Made by a program: the position numbers and the translations under genes. 10,570 nt of DNA from Ruminococcus flavefaciens. Its GTDB lineage: Bacteria > Bacillota > Clostridia > Oscillospirales > Ruminococcaceae. Below the pieces are notes generated by a model. The model was not told the DNA's origin and searched no databases. It saw only the letters and a list, made by a program, of their open reading frames with translations. Positions 1 to 7,443 of the stretch are shown here, piece by piece (the first letter of the stretch is position 1; each line of letters opens with the position of its first letter). The stretch lies in assembly GCA_004554385.1 (NCBI GenBank), contig SFMO01000067.1:1-10570 (forward strand), written 5' to 3'.

Positions 1-86
1 AAAGGATCAACAGTTTCAACGAAGGCGGTCTCCCACCTGTGGCACTAAGAAATTCAAAGCAACGATCTCATCACGCTGCCTGATAT
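1..86 (+). other. Probable frame-disrupted 5' part of the permease gene
   Basis: The frame of the downstream permease is open from position 3 and reads as plausible protein (INSFNEGGLPPVALRNS) until about position 56, then hits TGA at 81-83. Between about 58 and 84 the next frame over reads more naturally (SNDLITLPD) before running into TGA at about 115-117. The permease frame resumes after the TGA. This pattern fits one or two small indels within a longer permease gene whose start lies outside the window. It could be a real mutation or a sequencing/assembly error. There is no promoter or ribosome binding site in this stretch. Confidence 0.4.
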
Positions 87-1784
87 ATGCCTATTTCAGA
101 TTTTGGGTATTCTATGACTGCACATTTCTTGACAATTCCAAGAACAAGCTACATAATGAACAGTATTGTAGCAGGTCTTCTGCTTATCGTCAGCATCTGC
201 CTTATACTTATCTCATTTGTCGTACTCAGATTCACCATAAGCTTTACTATCAACGAGGAATTCCGTGAGATAGGCGTAATGAAGGCACTTGGACTGAAAA
301 ACAGCTCTGTACGCGGACTTTACCTCGTAAAGTACCTGGGCATATCGGTCATCGGAGCAGTCATCGGTCTTGCACTTAGCTTCCCGTTCGGCAATGCTCT
401 TATGAGATCAGTCAGCAACAACATGGTGCTTGGCAGTGACAACACAGTTCTCCTGAATTTCCTGTGCAGTGCCATTGTAGTCCTTGTAATAATGTTCTTC
501 TGCTGGAAATGCACGAGCAGGATAAAGAAGCTCTCCCCTATCGACGCTGTAAGAAGCGGTCAGACAGGCGAAAGATTCAAGAAAAAGGGGCTTATGCACC
601 TTGGCAGGAGCAAGCTCGGTGCAACAGGCTTCCTTGCATTCAATGATGTATTCAGCAGTCCAAAGCAGTTCGGCGTAATGACAGTTATCTTCACGGTTTG
701 TCTTCTGCTCATAATGAGCCTTGCCAATACTGCAAACACTCTTGCAAGTGAAAAGCTCCTTCCATTACTCTGCGCTCAGAAAAGTGACGTCTACATCACC
801 GACAGCAATATGATCTCAAAGGTTATGACAGGCGAAACAACATACGAAGAGATAAAAAGAGATATTGAACAGAAGCTTGCCGACAACGGCATGCCCGGAA
901 AGGTCACATCCGAGACTCTTATTTTCCCGACTATCGAGGCAAACGGCAGAAAAGTCTCCCCTGCGTTCTCATTCAACAGAGATTCAAAGGCTTCCGAATA
1001 CGTATACTCAGTGGGCTATGCTCCCAAATATGCAAACGAGATAGCTCTTACTGAACAGGTTGCCGAAAAGCTCGGAACAGACATAGGCGACACGGTAAAG
1101 ATCACCATTGACGGCAAAACAAATGACTACATGGTGACCGCCTTTTTCCAGAGCATGATACAGCTTGGTGAATCGGGAAGATTCCACGAAAGCGTTGATA
1201 TCCCCGATAAGCTCATCAAACAGGTCATGGGCTACCAGATAGACTTTGACGACTCTCCCGACAAGGCAGAAATAAATAAACGAATTTCAAGGATAAAGAA
1301 TATTTTCGATACAAAGTACGTCGATGACACTGACGGCTTCGTAATGTCGTGTATAGGAGCAAATATAAAGGATACCATAAACGGAATAAAGCTCATGGTG
1401 ATACTTATTACGGCAATTATAATCATTATGATCTCGATCCTTATGGAACGCTCATTTATCACAAAGGAAAAGGGCGAGATAGCTCTGATGAAGGCTATGG
1501 GCTTCAGAACAGGCTCTGTGATAGCACAGCACAGCCTGCGCTTTGCAATAGTTGCCGCTGTGGCTTCACTGCTTTCAGCCGCTCTCAGCACTCCCGTGAC
1601 AAGGCTCTGCATTAACCCCATATTCAGCATTATGGGAGCTCTCAACGGCGTGGATTACAATATAAGACCTGTAGAGGTATATGTGATATATCCTGTAATA
1701 GTTTTTGCCGCAACAGTGGCAGGTGCATTCTTCACAGCCCTCTGCATGAAAAGGATCAAGGCTTCGGACACTTCCGATATATAA
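87..1784 (+). CDS. FtsX-like ABC transporter permease, N-terminal part missing
   Basis: Membrane subunit of an ABC transporter of the MacB/FtsX/Bce-like class, which works with the ATPase encoded next. Two FtsX-type blocks are visible. The first is at about residues 27-160, with membrane segments near 27-49, 81-103 and 121-141 and the cytoplasmic motif EEFREIGVMKALG (57-69). The second is at about 425-560, with segments near 436-453, 486-505 and 531-553 and the matching motif EKGEIALMKAMG (461-472). A further segment lies at about 196-214, followed by an extracytoplasmic domain of about 220 residues (215-430). Duplicated permeases of this type normally have eight segments, with a first helix and an external domain before the first FtsX block; here only seven are present. 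The ATG at 87 has no Shine-Dalgarno sequence and follows an in-frame TGA at 81-83, so it is probably not the true start. The gene is either frameshifted or already a pseudogene. ATG at 114 is an alternative internal start, also poorly supported. Confidence 0.85.
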   Translation: MPISDFGYSMTAHFLTIPRTSYIMNSIVAGLLLIVSICLILISFVVLRFTISFTINEEFREIGVMKALGLKNSSVRGLYLVKYLGISVIGAVIGLALSFPFGNALMRSVSNNMVLGSDNTVLLNFLCSAIVVLVIMFFCWKCTSRIKKLSPIDAVRSGQTGERFKKKGLMHLGRSKLGATGFLAFNDVFSSPKQFGVMTVIFTVCLLLIMSLANTANTLASEKLLPLLCAQKSDVYITDSNMISKVMTGETTYEEIKRDIEQKLADNGMPGKVTSETLIFPTIEANGRKVSPAFSFNRDSKASEYVYSVGYAPKYANEIALTEQVAEKLGTDIGDTVKITIDGKTNDYMVTAFFQSMIQLGESGRFHESVDIPDKLIKQVMGYQIDFDDSPDKAEINKRISRIKNIFDTKYVDDTDGFVMSCIGANIKDTINGIKLMVILITAIIIIMISILMERSFITKEKGEIALMKAMGFRTGSVIAQHSLRFAIVAAVASLLSAALSTPVTRLCINPIFSIMGALNGVDYNIRPVEVYVIYPVIVFAATVAGAFFTALCMKRIKASDTSDI

Positions 1785-1785
1785 A

Positions 1786-1791
1786 AAGGAG
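1786..1791 (+). promoter_or_regulatory. Ribosome binding site deciding the ATPase start
   Basis: AAGGAG lies directly after the permease stop codon. It is 2 nt from the ATG at 1794, too close for initiation, and 8 nt from the ATG at 1800, which is ideal. The ATPase therefore most likely starts at 1800. Confidence 0.75.
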
Positions 1792-1799
1792 TTATGGAT

Positions 1800-2564
1800 A
1801 TGAGTAAAAATACGATACTTGAGGTAAAAGACCTCTGCAAGACATACATCATCAACAAAAGACAGAACAATGTTCTGCGCAATGTGAACTTCAAGATAGA
1901 CGAGGGCGAAATGGTAGCTGTTATGGGACCTTCAGGCTCAGGCAAATCCACCCTGCTGTACACCGTTTCGGGAATGGACAAGATGACAGCAGGCGACGTT
2001 AAATTCTGCGGAAAGGAACTGTCAAAGCTCAGGGAGAATGACCTTGCAAAAATGCGCCTTGACGATATGGGCTTTATCTTTCAGCAGATGTACATGATGA
2101 AAAACCTCTCCGTGCTTGACAATATCATACTCCCTGCGGTAAAATCAGACAAAATCAGAGAGCCGCGCCGTGAGACCATGAAGCGCGGTCAGGCACTGAT
2201 GAAAAAACTCGGTATAATCGATATCTCGGACAACGACATCAACGAGGTGTCAGGCGGTCAGCTCCAACGCGCCTGCATATGCAGAAGCATGATAAACAAA
2301 CCCCGTATGATATTCGCCGACGAGCCCACAGGCGCTCTCAACCGTACCTCCTCAGACGAGGTCATGGAGGAGCTGACAAAGCTAAACAGCGAGGGCACTA
2401 CAGTTATGCTGGTCACACATGACGCAAAGGTCGCCGCCAAGTGTTCAAGAGTACTGTTCATAGTTGACGGAAATATAAATGGCGAGTATAATATTAACAG
2501 AAAGCTTCCTCTCCGTGACCGTGAACGCGGACTGAATAACTGGCTTCTGGAAATGGGTTGGTAA
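1800..2564 (+). CDS. ABC transporter ATP-binding protein (MacB/LolD/Bce type)
   Basis: Cytoplasmic ATPase that powers the FtsX-type permease encoded 15 nt upstream. All nucleotide-binding motifs are present, numbered from the start at 1800: Walker A GPSGSGKS (43-50), Q-loop FIFQQ with Gln95, signature VSGGQ (150-154, in place of the usual LSGGQ), Walker B MIFADEP (170-176) and switch His207 (LVTHD). The D-loop region reads GALN instead of the more general SALD; from memory, GALN is frequent in the bacitracin/peptide-resistance branch of this family. The length of 254 residues is slightly above the usual 220-250 because of a short basic tail (about 225-254) rich in Arg. The frame also opens at 1794, which would add two residues, but the ribosome binding site favours 1800. 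The transported substrate cannot be read from the sequence; an antimicrobial peptide or lipid-linked compound is an inference from the linked two-component system. Confidence 0.93.
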   Translation: MSKNTILEVKDLCKTYIINKRQNNVLRNVNFKIDEGEMVAVMGPSGSGKSTLLYTVSGMDKMTAGDVKFCGKELSKLRENDLAKMRLDDMGFIFQQMYMMKNLSVLDNIILPAVKSDKIREPRRETMKRGQALMKKLGIIDISDNDINEVSGGQLQRACICRSMINKPRMIFADEPTGALNRTSSDEVMEELTKLNSEGTTVMLVTHDAKVAAKCSRVLFIVDGNINGEYNINRKLPLRDRERGLNNWLLEMGW

Positions 2565-2565
2565 T

Positions 2566-3231
2566 ATGACAGATATACTCATCGTTGAGGATAATGCTGA
2601 GCTCAGCGGACTCCTCTGTGATTTTCTCCGTGCGGAGAATTACACGGTAAGCACTGCCGAAACAGCCGAAAAAGCCTTGTCCCTGTATGAAAAATACGGG
2701 GCAAGGCTTGTCCTGCTTGATATAAATCTCCCTCAGCTGGACGGCTTTGCTGTATGCAGAAAGATACGTCAGCAGGATAATACTCCTATCATCATACTCA
2801 CTGCAAGAGTGGACAAAGAGGACAAGCTGAACGGTATCATTCTGGGGGCGGATGACTATATCGAAAAGCCCTATGATATTGATATACTCATTGCAAAGAT
2901 AAAGGGAATATTCCGCAGAAGGCTCGCTCTCGACGTCATCACGGACGGCAATATAACACTTAATCTGGCAGACAGCTCCGTCACCAAAGACGGTCAGACC
3001 GTCGCCATGACTGCCAAGGAATTCGAGCTGCTGAAGCTTCTCATAGAAAACAAGGGACAGACTCTCGGCAAGGACTTCATATTCAACAGGATATGGGGCT
3101 CGGACAGCGAATCAGAACCCCAGACTCTTACGGTACACATCAAATGGCTCAGGCAGAAAATAGAGGAAGACCCAAAAGCTCCCGTAAAAATACTGACAGT
3201 ATGGGGCAAGGGCTACCGCTGGGAGAGCTGA
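2566..3231 (+). CDS. OmpR/PhoB-family response regulator
   Basis: DNA-binding regulator that is phosphorylated by the sensor kinase encoded next. The receiver domain (about 1-118) has the acidic pair Glu8-Asp9, phospho-acceptor Asp52 in LLDINLP, switch Thr79 (ILTA) and conserved Lys101 in the EKPYD motif, so it should be phosphorylation-competent. The winged-helix domain (about 127-219) has the typical EFELLKLLIENKGQ helix (152-165) and the C-terminal VWGKGYRW hairpin (212-219). At 221 residues it has the normal length for the family. The ATG follows the ATPase stop codon after one nucleotide, with only a weak purine-rich site upstream, so translation is probably coupled. Its targets likely include the transporter operon itself, but the operon promoter lies outside the window and no operator can be shown. 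Confidence 0.95.
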   Translation: MTDILIVEDNAELSGLLCDFLRAENYTVSTAETAEKALSLYEKYGARLVLLDINLPQLDGFAVCRKIRQQDNTPIIILTARVDKEDKLNGIILGADDYIEKPYDIDILIAKIKGIFRRRLALDVITDGNITLNLADSSVTKDGQTVAMTAKEFELLKLLIENKGQTLGKDFIFNRIWGSDSESEPQTLTVHIKWLRQKIEEDPKAPVKILTVWGKGYRWES

Positions 3232-3232
3232 T

Positions 3233-4465
3233 ATGCAGAGATTCAACAGACTAATTGCCGCAGTTGCACTTATCATGGCAGCTGCCATCATAGCAGTCAA
3301 CCTGATAATGTCAAAAGCACCTCAGCAGTCAAAGCCCCTTTACAAGGTTGAGCTCAGCCGTATGGAGCATGAGCTGAAAGACGGGAAAAAGGTATCAGCG
3401 GAGGACTACCCGAATATTCTCGGCATATACGAATATGACGGAAACGATGACTTTTTCCGCAGCGATAATGAGTACGTTATACGCACTGTCAACGGAAATA
3501 CATACCGTATAGAATATACAGACAGTGAAGTCCAGACCAGCTCAGCTCTCCCCATTGCAGTCAATATCGGCATGGGAGGATTATGCATTTTCACGCTGGC
3601 TGTGCTTCTGTATATACGCCGCAATATAGTCAAGCCCTTTTCAAAGGTCAGCGAGCTCCCGTATGAGCTGGCAAAGGGCACACTGACAGTTCCGGTAAAG
3701 GAGCACAAGGGCAGGTATTTCGGAAAGCTCACATGGGGACTTGATATGCTCCGTCAGGAGCTTGAGCTGTCAAAGCAGCGTGACCTTGACCGCGTCAAAA
3801 AGGAGAAGACTCTGCTGCTTTCCCTTTCCCATGATATAAAGACTCCACTGTCGGCGATCAAGCTTTACTCAAAGGCACTGGCAAAGGGGCTTTACCCCGA
3901 TGGCGAAAAACAGCGGGAAGCTGCCGAAAACATAAACACCAGAGCTGACGAGATAGAGGGCTATGTTTCGGAAATGATCGGAGAACTCAACAGCGATGTC
4001 CTCACATTCGAGTTCAGCAATACAGAATTCTACCTGTCTGAAGTCATCGACAATATAAACAGCTACTATAAAGACAAGCTTGAAGTGCTGAAAACGGATT
4101 TCCACATCGCCGGATACAGCAGCTGCCTTATTTCGGGAGACCCCGACCGCCTTGAAGAGGTGCTTCAGAACATCATCGAAAACGCCATTAAATACGGTGA
4201 CGGCGGAAGCATATCCATAGATTTCTCCGACGAGGAGAACTGCCGTCTTATAACAGTTTCAAACAGCGGCTGCACCCTTTCCGAGTCAGAGCTCAACCAT
4301 ATCTTTGACAGCTTCTGGAGAGGCTCTAATGCAGGCTCTCAGAAGGGCAGCGGTCTCGGACTGTACATCTGCCGTCAGCTTATGTGCGGAATGGGCGGAG
4401 ACATCTTCGCAGAAATAGCCGACGGATATATGAAGGTCACAGTGGTCTGCCCAAAGCCGCAGTGA
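3233..4465 (+). CDS. Membrane sensor histidine kinase
   Basis: Partner kinase of the response regulator, starting one nucleotide after its stop codon with GGGAGAG just upstream. Two membrane helices (about 7-26 and 107-127) enclose an external sensor region of about 80 residues. A HAMP-like linker (about 128-185) follows. The HisKA domain has the phospho-acceptor His200 in LSHDIKTPLSAIK. The ATPase domain has the N box around Asn313/Asn317 (QNIIENAIKYG), an F box (IFDSFWRG, 357-364) and the G2 box GSGLGL (372-377). The G1 box reads SNSG where many kinases have DxG; this Asn form is seen in many Clostridia kinases, so activity is not excluded. The external domain sets it apart from BceS-type kinases, which lack one and sense only through their transporter. 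The stimulus is unknown. The gene closes the operon and is followed by a terminator. Confidence 0.94.
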   Translation: MQRFNRLIAAVALIMAAAIIAVNLIMSKAPQQSKPLYKVELSRMEHELKDGKKVSAEDYPNILGIYEYDGNDDFFRSDNEYVIRTVNGNTYRIEYTDSEVQTSSALPIAVNIGMGGLCIFTLAVLLYIRRNIVKPFSKVSELPYELAKGTLTVPVKEHKGRYFGKLTWGLDMLRQELELSKQRDLDRVKKEKTLLLSLSHDIKTPLSAIKLYSKALAKGLYPDGEKQREAAENINTRADEIEGYVSEMIGELNSDVLTFEFSNTEFYLSEVIDNINSYYKDKLEVLKTDFHIAGYSSCLISGDPDRLEEVLQNIIENAIKYGDGGSISIDFSDEENCRLITVSNSGCTLSESELNHIFDSFWRGSNAGSQKGSGLGLYICRQLMCGMGGDIFAEIADGYMKVTVVCPKPQ

Positions 4466-4486
4466 CCTCAGCACTGAATATAAAGC

Positions 4487-4514
4487 AAAAAGCGGAGCAA
4501 AAGCTCCGCTTTTT
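4487..4514. terminator. Bidirectional rho-independent terminator
   Basis: A perfect 12-bp stem (AAAAAGCGGAGC with GCTCCGCTTTTT) encloses an AAAA loop. The A-run on one side and T-run on the other make it work in both directions. It ends the kinase operon from the left and the GGDEF-EAL gene from the right, whose stop codon is at 4518-4520. Confidence 0.95.
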
Positions 4515-4517
4515 ATA

Positions 4518-6209
4518 CTATTGTTCATCTACATCGTAATGATTCGTCCTCAGACGTTCCTCGAAATCCGTAAGCGGCAGAGGTCTGTCAAACAGGAAGC
4601 CCTGAGCGTAAAGGCACTGGTTTTCCCTGAGCACCTTCACCTGTCTCTGCGTTTCAACACCCTCGGCAATACACTCCAAACCAAGATCCTTCGCCATAGC
4701 CACAACATATTTGAACATGACTGCGCGGCTGCTGGTGCTGTTGTCGTCGTCAACAGGAAGGAAGCTCTTGTCCACCTTGAGTACGTTCCACGGTATCTCT
4801 CGCAGGAGATTAAGTGATGAATAGCCCATACCAAAATCATCAACAGAGGTAAATATACCCTGCTGCTGAAGCCCGCTTACAACACGCTTGAGATCACGGA
4901 ACTCCACATCTGTGGTGGTTTCTGTAAGCTCTATTTCGATATACTCATGGGGAACATTATACTTATCGACTATCTTTATGATATGCTCAAGCAGGTCAAC
5001 ATCCATCATGTGCTTACGTGAGAAGTTTACAGAGATACGCACAACATTGCTCTTTTCATCGAGCCATCGCCTTATATCACTGCATACACTTTCAAGCATA
5101 TAGAAGTCAAGCTGGCATATGTCCGTATTCTGTTCAAGTATGGGAATAAACTCCATAGGCGGAACGATCTTACCGTCTCTTATCCAGCGGCAAAGTGCCT
5201 CTGCGCCCACAAGCTTTCCTGTCTTGATGTCTATCTTAGGCTGATAGAATACCTTGAATTCCTTCTTTTCGAGAGCTATCGGGAAAAGCTTCTGGATATG
5301 CATGCGCTTCTCCTTGCCGATCTCCATTTTCTCATCAAAGAACACAACGCTGTCCTTGCCGCCAAGCTTTGCAGCCTGAGACGAGGAGAGTATCCTGTCC
5401 ATGATGTCACCAGGTGCCTCATAGGTATAATCCTTAGGTATCCTGAAAACACCCGTGCTTGCCGAAAGCATGATACGTTTGCCCGTATTGGGCTCATATA
5501 CCACAGGAGCTCCCCTCAGGATACTCAGTACATCTTCAAGAAGTGAATCATCAAAAACAGCAACGAAATTATCTCCGCCGACTCTGCATATAATGCCCTT
5601 CTCTCCGATGACATCCTTTATCATGTTGAAATAGTTATGTATAGCTACATCTCCCGCACTTCTGCCTATATCGCGGTTGATAAGAGTCAGATGGCGAAGA
5701 TTGAAATGTATGGCAACATTGCCGCCAAGAGAATTTCTGTTGGTGAGCATTTCAATATAACGCAGGAAAGACTGTATATTCGGGTATCCAAAGGTGTCAA
5801 AGAAGATAAGCTTTTCAACGACGCCCTCAAGTCTGTGGCGGCTGATAAAGCTGAGGATTGCCCTCATAGCAAGCCTTAGCTTTTCCTCTTCATCCTCTTC
5901 AAGACGCCCCATATCAGGTGATCTGTATGCTACGCATTTTATGACGACCATTGATTTGGCAATAACTCTTTCGCAGCGATACACTTCTCCGTTTTCTCCG
6001 CTGTCATATCCTACCTTGATAGTACCGTTGCCTAACTTCTCATCAGTAACAGTGCGGTAGAACTCTGAAGTCGCTTTGCTGAGTCCGAAAAAAACAGCCA
6101 GCCTCGAAACATTGGCGATTATCTTTTCTTCATCATAATCATCTGATGTCATTGATGATATAAGTTCTTCAAACAGTTTGTAAAATTCAAAAACTCTTTC
6201 ATTTGTCAT
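4518..6209 (-). CDS. Cyclic-di-GMP phosphodiesterase with degenerate GGDEF and intact EAL domain
   Basis: Predicted cytoplasmic enzyme that hydrolyses cyclic-di-GMP to pGpG; no membrane helix is visible. Residues 1-130 form an acidic N-terminal region with GAF-like features that I cannot assign firmly. Residues about 131-292 are a GGDEF fold that has lost its catalytic residues: the motif is GGDNF (211-215), the usual FDID metal site is FNLR (168-171), and the usual ND..GH is NRD..GR. It is unlikely to make cyclic-di-GMP but could bind GTP as a switch. Residues about 305-550 are a complete EAL domain: EAL at 337-339, Asn395 in SVNFS, Glu427 in IELTE, DDFGMGYSSL with Asp457-Asp458, Lys478, EGVE with Glu516 and Glu519, and QGF at 536-538. 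The start has GGAGAG at 6216-6221, six nucleotides upstream. It converges on the kinase operon and diverges from the Nudix gene, and lies in the same cluster as two cyclases. Confidence 0.93.
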   Translation of the reverse strand: MTNERVFEFYKLFEELISSMTSDDYDEEKIIANVSRLAVFFGLSKATSEFYRTVTDEKLGNGTIKVGYDSGENGEVYRCERVIAKSMVVIKCVAYRSPDMGRLEEDEEEKLRLAMRAILSFISRHRLEGVVEKLIFFDTFGYPNIQSFLRYIEMLTNRNSLGGNVAIHFNLRHLTLINRDIGRSAGDVAIHNYFNMIKDVIGEKGIICRVGGDNFVAVFDDSLLEDVLSILRGAPVVYEPNTGKRIMLSASTGVFRIPKDYTYEAPGDIMDRILSSSQAAKLGGKDSVVFFDEKMEIGKEKRMHIQKLFPIALEKKEFKVFYQPKIDIKTGKLVGAEALCRWIRDGKIVPPMEFIPILEQNTDICQLDFYMLESVCSDIRRWLDEKSNVVRISVNFSRKHMMDVDLLEHIIKIVDKYNVPHEYIEIELTETTTDVEFRDLKRVVSGLQQQGIFTSVDDFGMGYSSLNLLREIPWNVLKVDKSFLPVDDDNSTSSRAVMFKYVVAMAKDLGLECIAEGVETQRQVKVLRENQCLYAQGFLFDRPLPLTDFEERLRTNHYDVDEQ

Positions 6210-6253
6210 ACCAATCTCTCCATTTTCTGTATGGATTCCCCTATATTACATAT

Positions 6254-6282
6254 ATTATATCATAAAACAAAAGAAAGTTCAA
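6254..6282 (-). promoter_or_regulatory. Sigma-A promoter of the phosphodiesterase gene
   Basis: On the minus strand, TTGAAC (6277-6282) and TATAAT (6254-6259) are 17 nt apart, with TGa directly before the -10 as an extended -10 element (TGATATAAT). Expected transcription start is near 6247, giving a leader of about 38 nt before the ATG. That is too short for a riboswitch. Confidence 0.8.
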
Positions 6283-6388
6283 TACTATTTTGAAGTTTTG
6301 CACAGAAAAAATGAAAATTCTTTTTGGATTAAAGTATATATTTAACAATGCTCAATGTTGAATTGAATGAGTAAAAGCTGTCTGCGCA

Positions 6389-6417
6389 TTGATTTTCTGA
6401 ACATTATGTGTTAAAAT
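6389..6417 (+). promoter_or_regulatory. Sigma-A promoter of the Nudix gene
   Basis: TTGATT (6389-6394) and TAAAAT (6412-6417) are 17 nt apart, with TGt before the -10 box. The start should fall near 6424, with an AAGAGG ribosome binding site at about 6436-6441. Together with the minus-strand promoter it fills the 238-nt divergent intergenic region 6210-6447. The AT-rich stretch between them (6283-6388) shows no clear further element. Confidence 0.7.
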
Positions 6418-6447
6418 ATTAAAAAACAAACTTAAAAGAGGTACACT

Positions 6448-7302
6448 ATGATACAGGATATAGAAAAAAACATATTCAGGAACGAATTTTCACTGTGCAG
6501 AAAGCCTGCAGCTTCTGACTGCGTAATCGTTTACAGGTCAGGCGAGGCGGCTTGTTCCGTTGAAAACAACGTTTTAGCTTTCCCGAAGGCGGATGAAATC
6601 CCTGAAAAATACAGGGAAAGACTGATCTATCTCTTCGAGCTTGACGGAGAGGGATTCTTTCTGCTGACAGCCGATGAAGAAAGCTGCCCTGCACTTCCCG
6701 ACAAGTACACATTCGCCGGCATAAGACAGATCCGCAGCACAGATCCTGCACCCAGAAAATATCTTTTCGCAGCATTTACGGCTCAGCACCTTGCAGAATG
6801 GTACATAAGCAGCCGATTCTGCGGACACTGCGGCAAGGAAAATATCCACGACGCCAAAGAGAGAGCCATGATCTGTCCACTGTGCGGAAAAAAAGTCTAT
6901 CCGAGGATCGATCCTGCGGTGATAGTCGGTGTCGTAAACGGCGATAAGCTGCTCATAACACGCTACAGAACAGGCTTTGCCCACAATGCCCTTGTGGCAG
7001 GATTTACAGAGATCGGCGAATCTTTTGAAGCGACTGTTGCCCGTGAGGTCATGGAGGAAACAGGCGTAAAGGTAAAGAATATCCGCTATTACAAGTCGCA
7101 GCCGTGGGGCATAGCCTCAAATATTCTGGCAGGCTTCTTCTGTGAGGCTGATGGTGACGCCGGCATACATATGGACGAAAATGAGCTTAAATATGCTGAA
7201 TGGCTCAGCGGTGACGAAATAGAGCTCCAGCCATTCGATCACAGCCTTACCAATGAAATGATGAAGCTTTTCAAGGATACAGGCCGAAAAGTAATTGAAT
7301 AA
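6448..7302 (+). CDS. NudC-like Nudix hydrolase (NAD+/NADH diphosphatase family) with zinc ribbon
   Basis: Predicted cytoplasmic pyrophosphatase of the NudC type, a family that cleaves NAD(H) to NMN(H) and AMP and removes NAD caps from RNA 5' ends. The N-terminal region (about 1-110) matches the poorly conserved NudC lead domain. A zinc ribbon follows with Cys125-x2-Cys128 and Cys143-x2-Cys146. Then come the family marker YPRIDP (151-156) and a complete Nudix box starting at Gly185: Glu191, Arg199-Glu200, Glu203-Glu204, Gly206 (REVMEETGV). After the box, NudC enzymes carry SQPWPFPxS, which helps set NADH specificity; here it reads SQPWGIAS (217-224), so the first half is kept and the PFP part is changed. 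The length of 284 is close to that of NudC enzymes. Substrate preference may therefore differ from true NudC, so no gene symbol is given. It has its own promoter and no terminator before the next gene, so some read-through into the cyclase is possible. Confidence 0.88.
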   Translation: MIQDIEKNIFRNEFSLCRKPAASDCVIVYRSGEAACSVENNVLAFPKADEIPEKYRERLIYLFELDGEGFFLLTADEESCPALPDKYTFAGIRQIRSTDPAPRKYLFAAFTAQHLAEWYISSRFCGHCGKENIHDAKERAMICPLCGKKVYPRIDPAVIVGVVNGDKLLITRYRTGFAHNALVAGFTEIGESFEATVAREVMEETGVKVKNIRYYKSQPWGIASNILAGFFCEADGDAGIHMDENELKYAEWLSGDEIELQPFDHSLTNEMMKLFKDTGRKVIE

Positions 7303-7367
7303 ACTGCTGCATTTCCATGTTTTAAACACGCTTTCCACAAAATGTTGATTATTCACATAAAATTCAC

Positions 7368-7396
7368 TTTACTTTCAATAAAATATGTGTTATAAT
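7368..7396 (+). promoter_or_regulatory. Sigma-A promoter of the first cyclase gene
   Basis: TTTACT (7368-7373) lies 17 nt before a perfect TATAAT (7391-7396), with TGt in front as an extended -10. The core resembles those before the Nudix gene and the second cyclase. Expected start is near 7403, giving a leader of about 41 nt. The ribosome binding site is AGGAAGGTGAT (7430-7440). Confidence 0.8.
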
Positions 7397-7408
7397 ATCA
7401 AATAAGGG

Positions 7409-7425
7409 ACAGAATATAATTCTGT
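7409..7425 (+). repeat. Small inverted repeat in the cyclase leader
   Basis: ACAGAAT and ATTCTGT form a perfect 7-bp inverted repeat with a 3-nt centre, about 6 nt after the predicted transcription start. It could be an operator just downstream of the promoter or a weak RNA hairpin. At this size chance cannot be excluded. Confidence 0.4.
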
Positions 7426-7443
7426 GTACAGGAAGGTGATATT

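Noticed and set aside
1232..1645. Minus-strand open frame of 137 codons inside the permease gene
   Set aside because: It lies fully opposite a well-supported membrane protein gene, has no ribosome binding site of note and no recognisable domain; it is a shadow frame.
1794..1799. Upstream ATG as start of the ATPase
   Set aside because: It is only 2 nt from the AAGGAG site; the ATG at 1800 has normal spacing of 8 nt.
3406..3732. Minus-strand open frame of 108 codons inside the kinase gene
   Set aside because: It is opposite the external and HAMP-like regions of a clear histidine kinase and has no protein family features.
4337..4350. Kinase G1 box SNSG as sign of a dead kinase
   Set aside because: The other ATP-binding motifs and the His200 motif are intact, and Asn at this place is common in Clostridia kinases.
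6574..6984. Minus-strand open frame of 136 codons inside the Nudix gene
   Set aside because: The plus strand encodes a complete zinc ribbon and Nudix box here; the opposite frame shows no domain.
7303..7367. Terminator after the Nudix gene
   Set aside because: The stretch is AT-rich with a tiny palindrome around GTTTTAAAC but has no stable stem followed by a T-run.
7397..7443. Cyclic-di-GMP riboswitch in the cyclase leaders
   Set aside because: The leaders after the predicted transcription starts are only about 40 nt, much too short for the GEMM class, and show none of its conserved loops.
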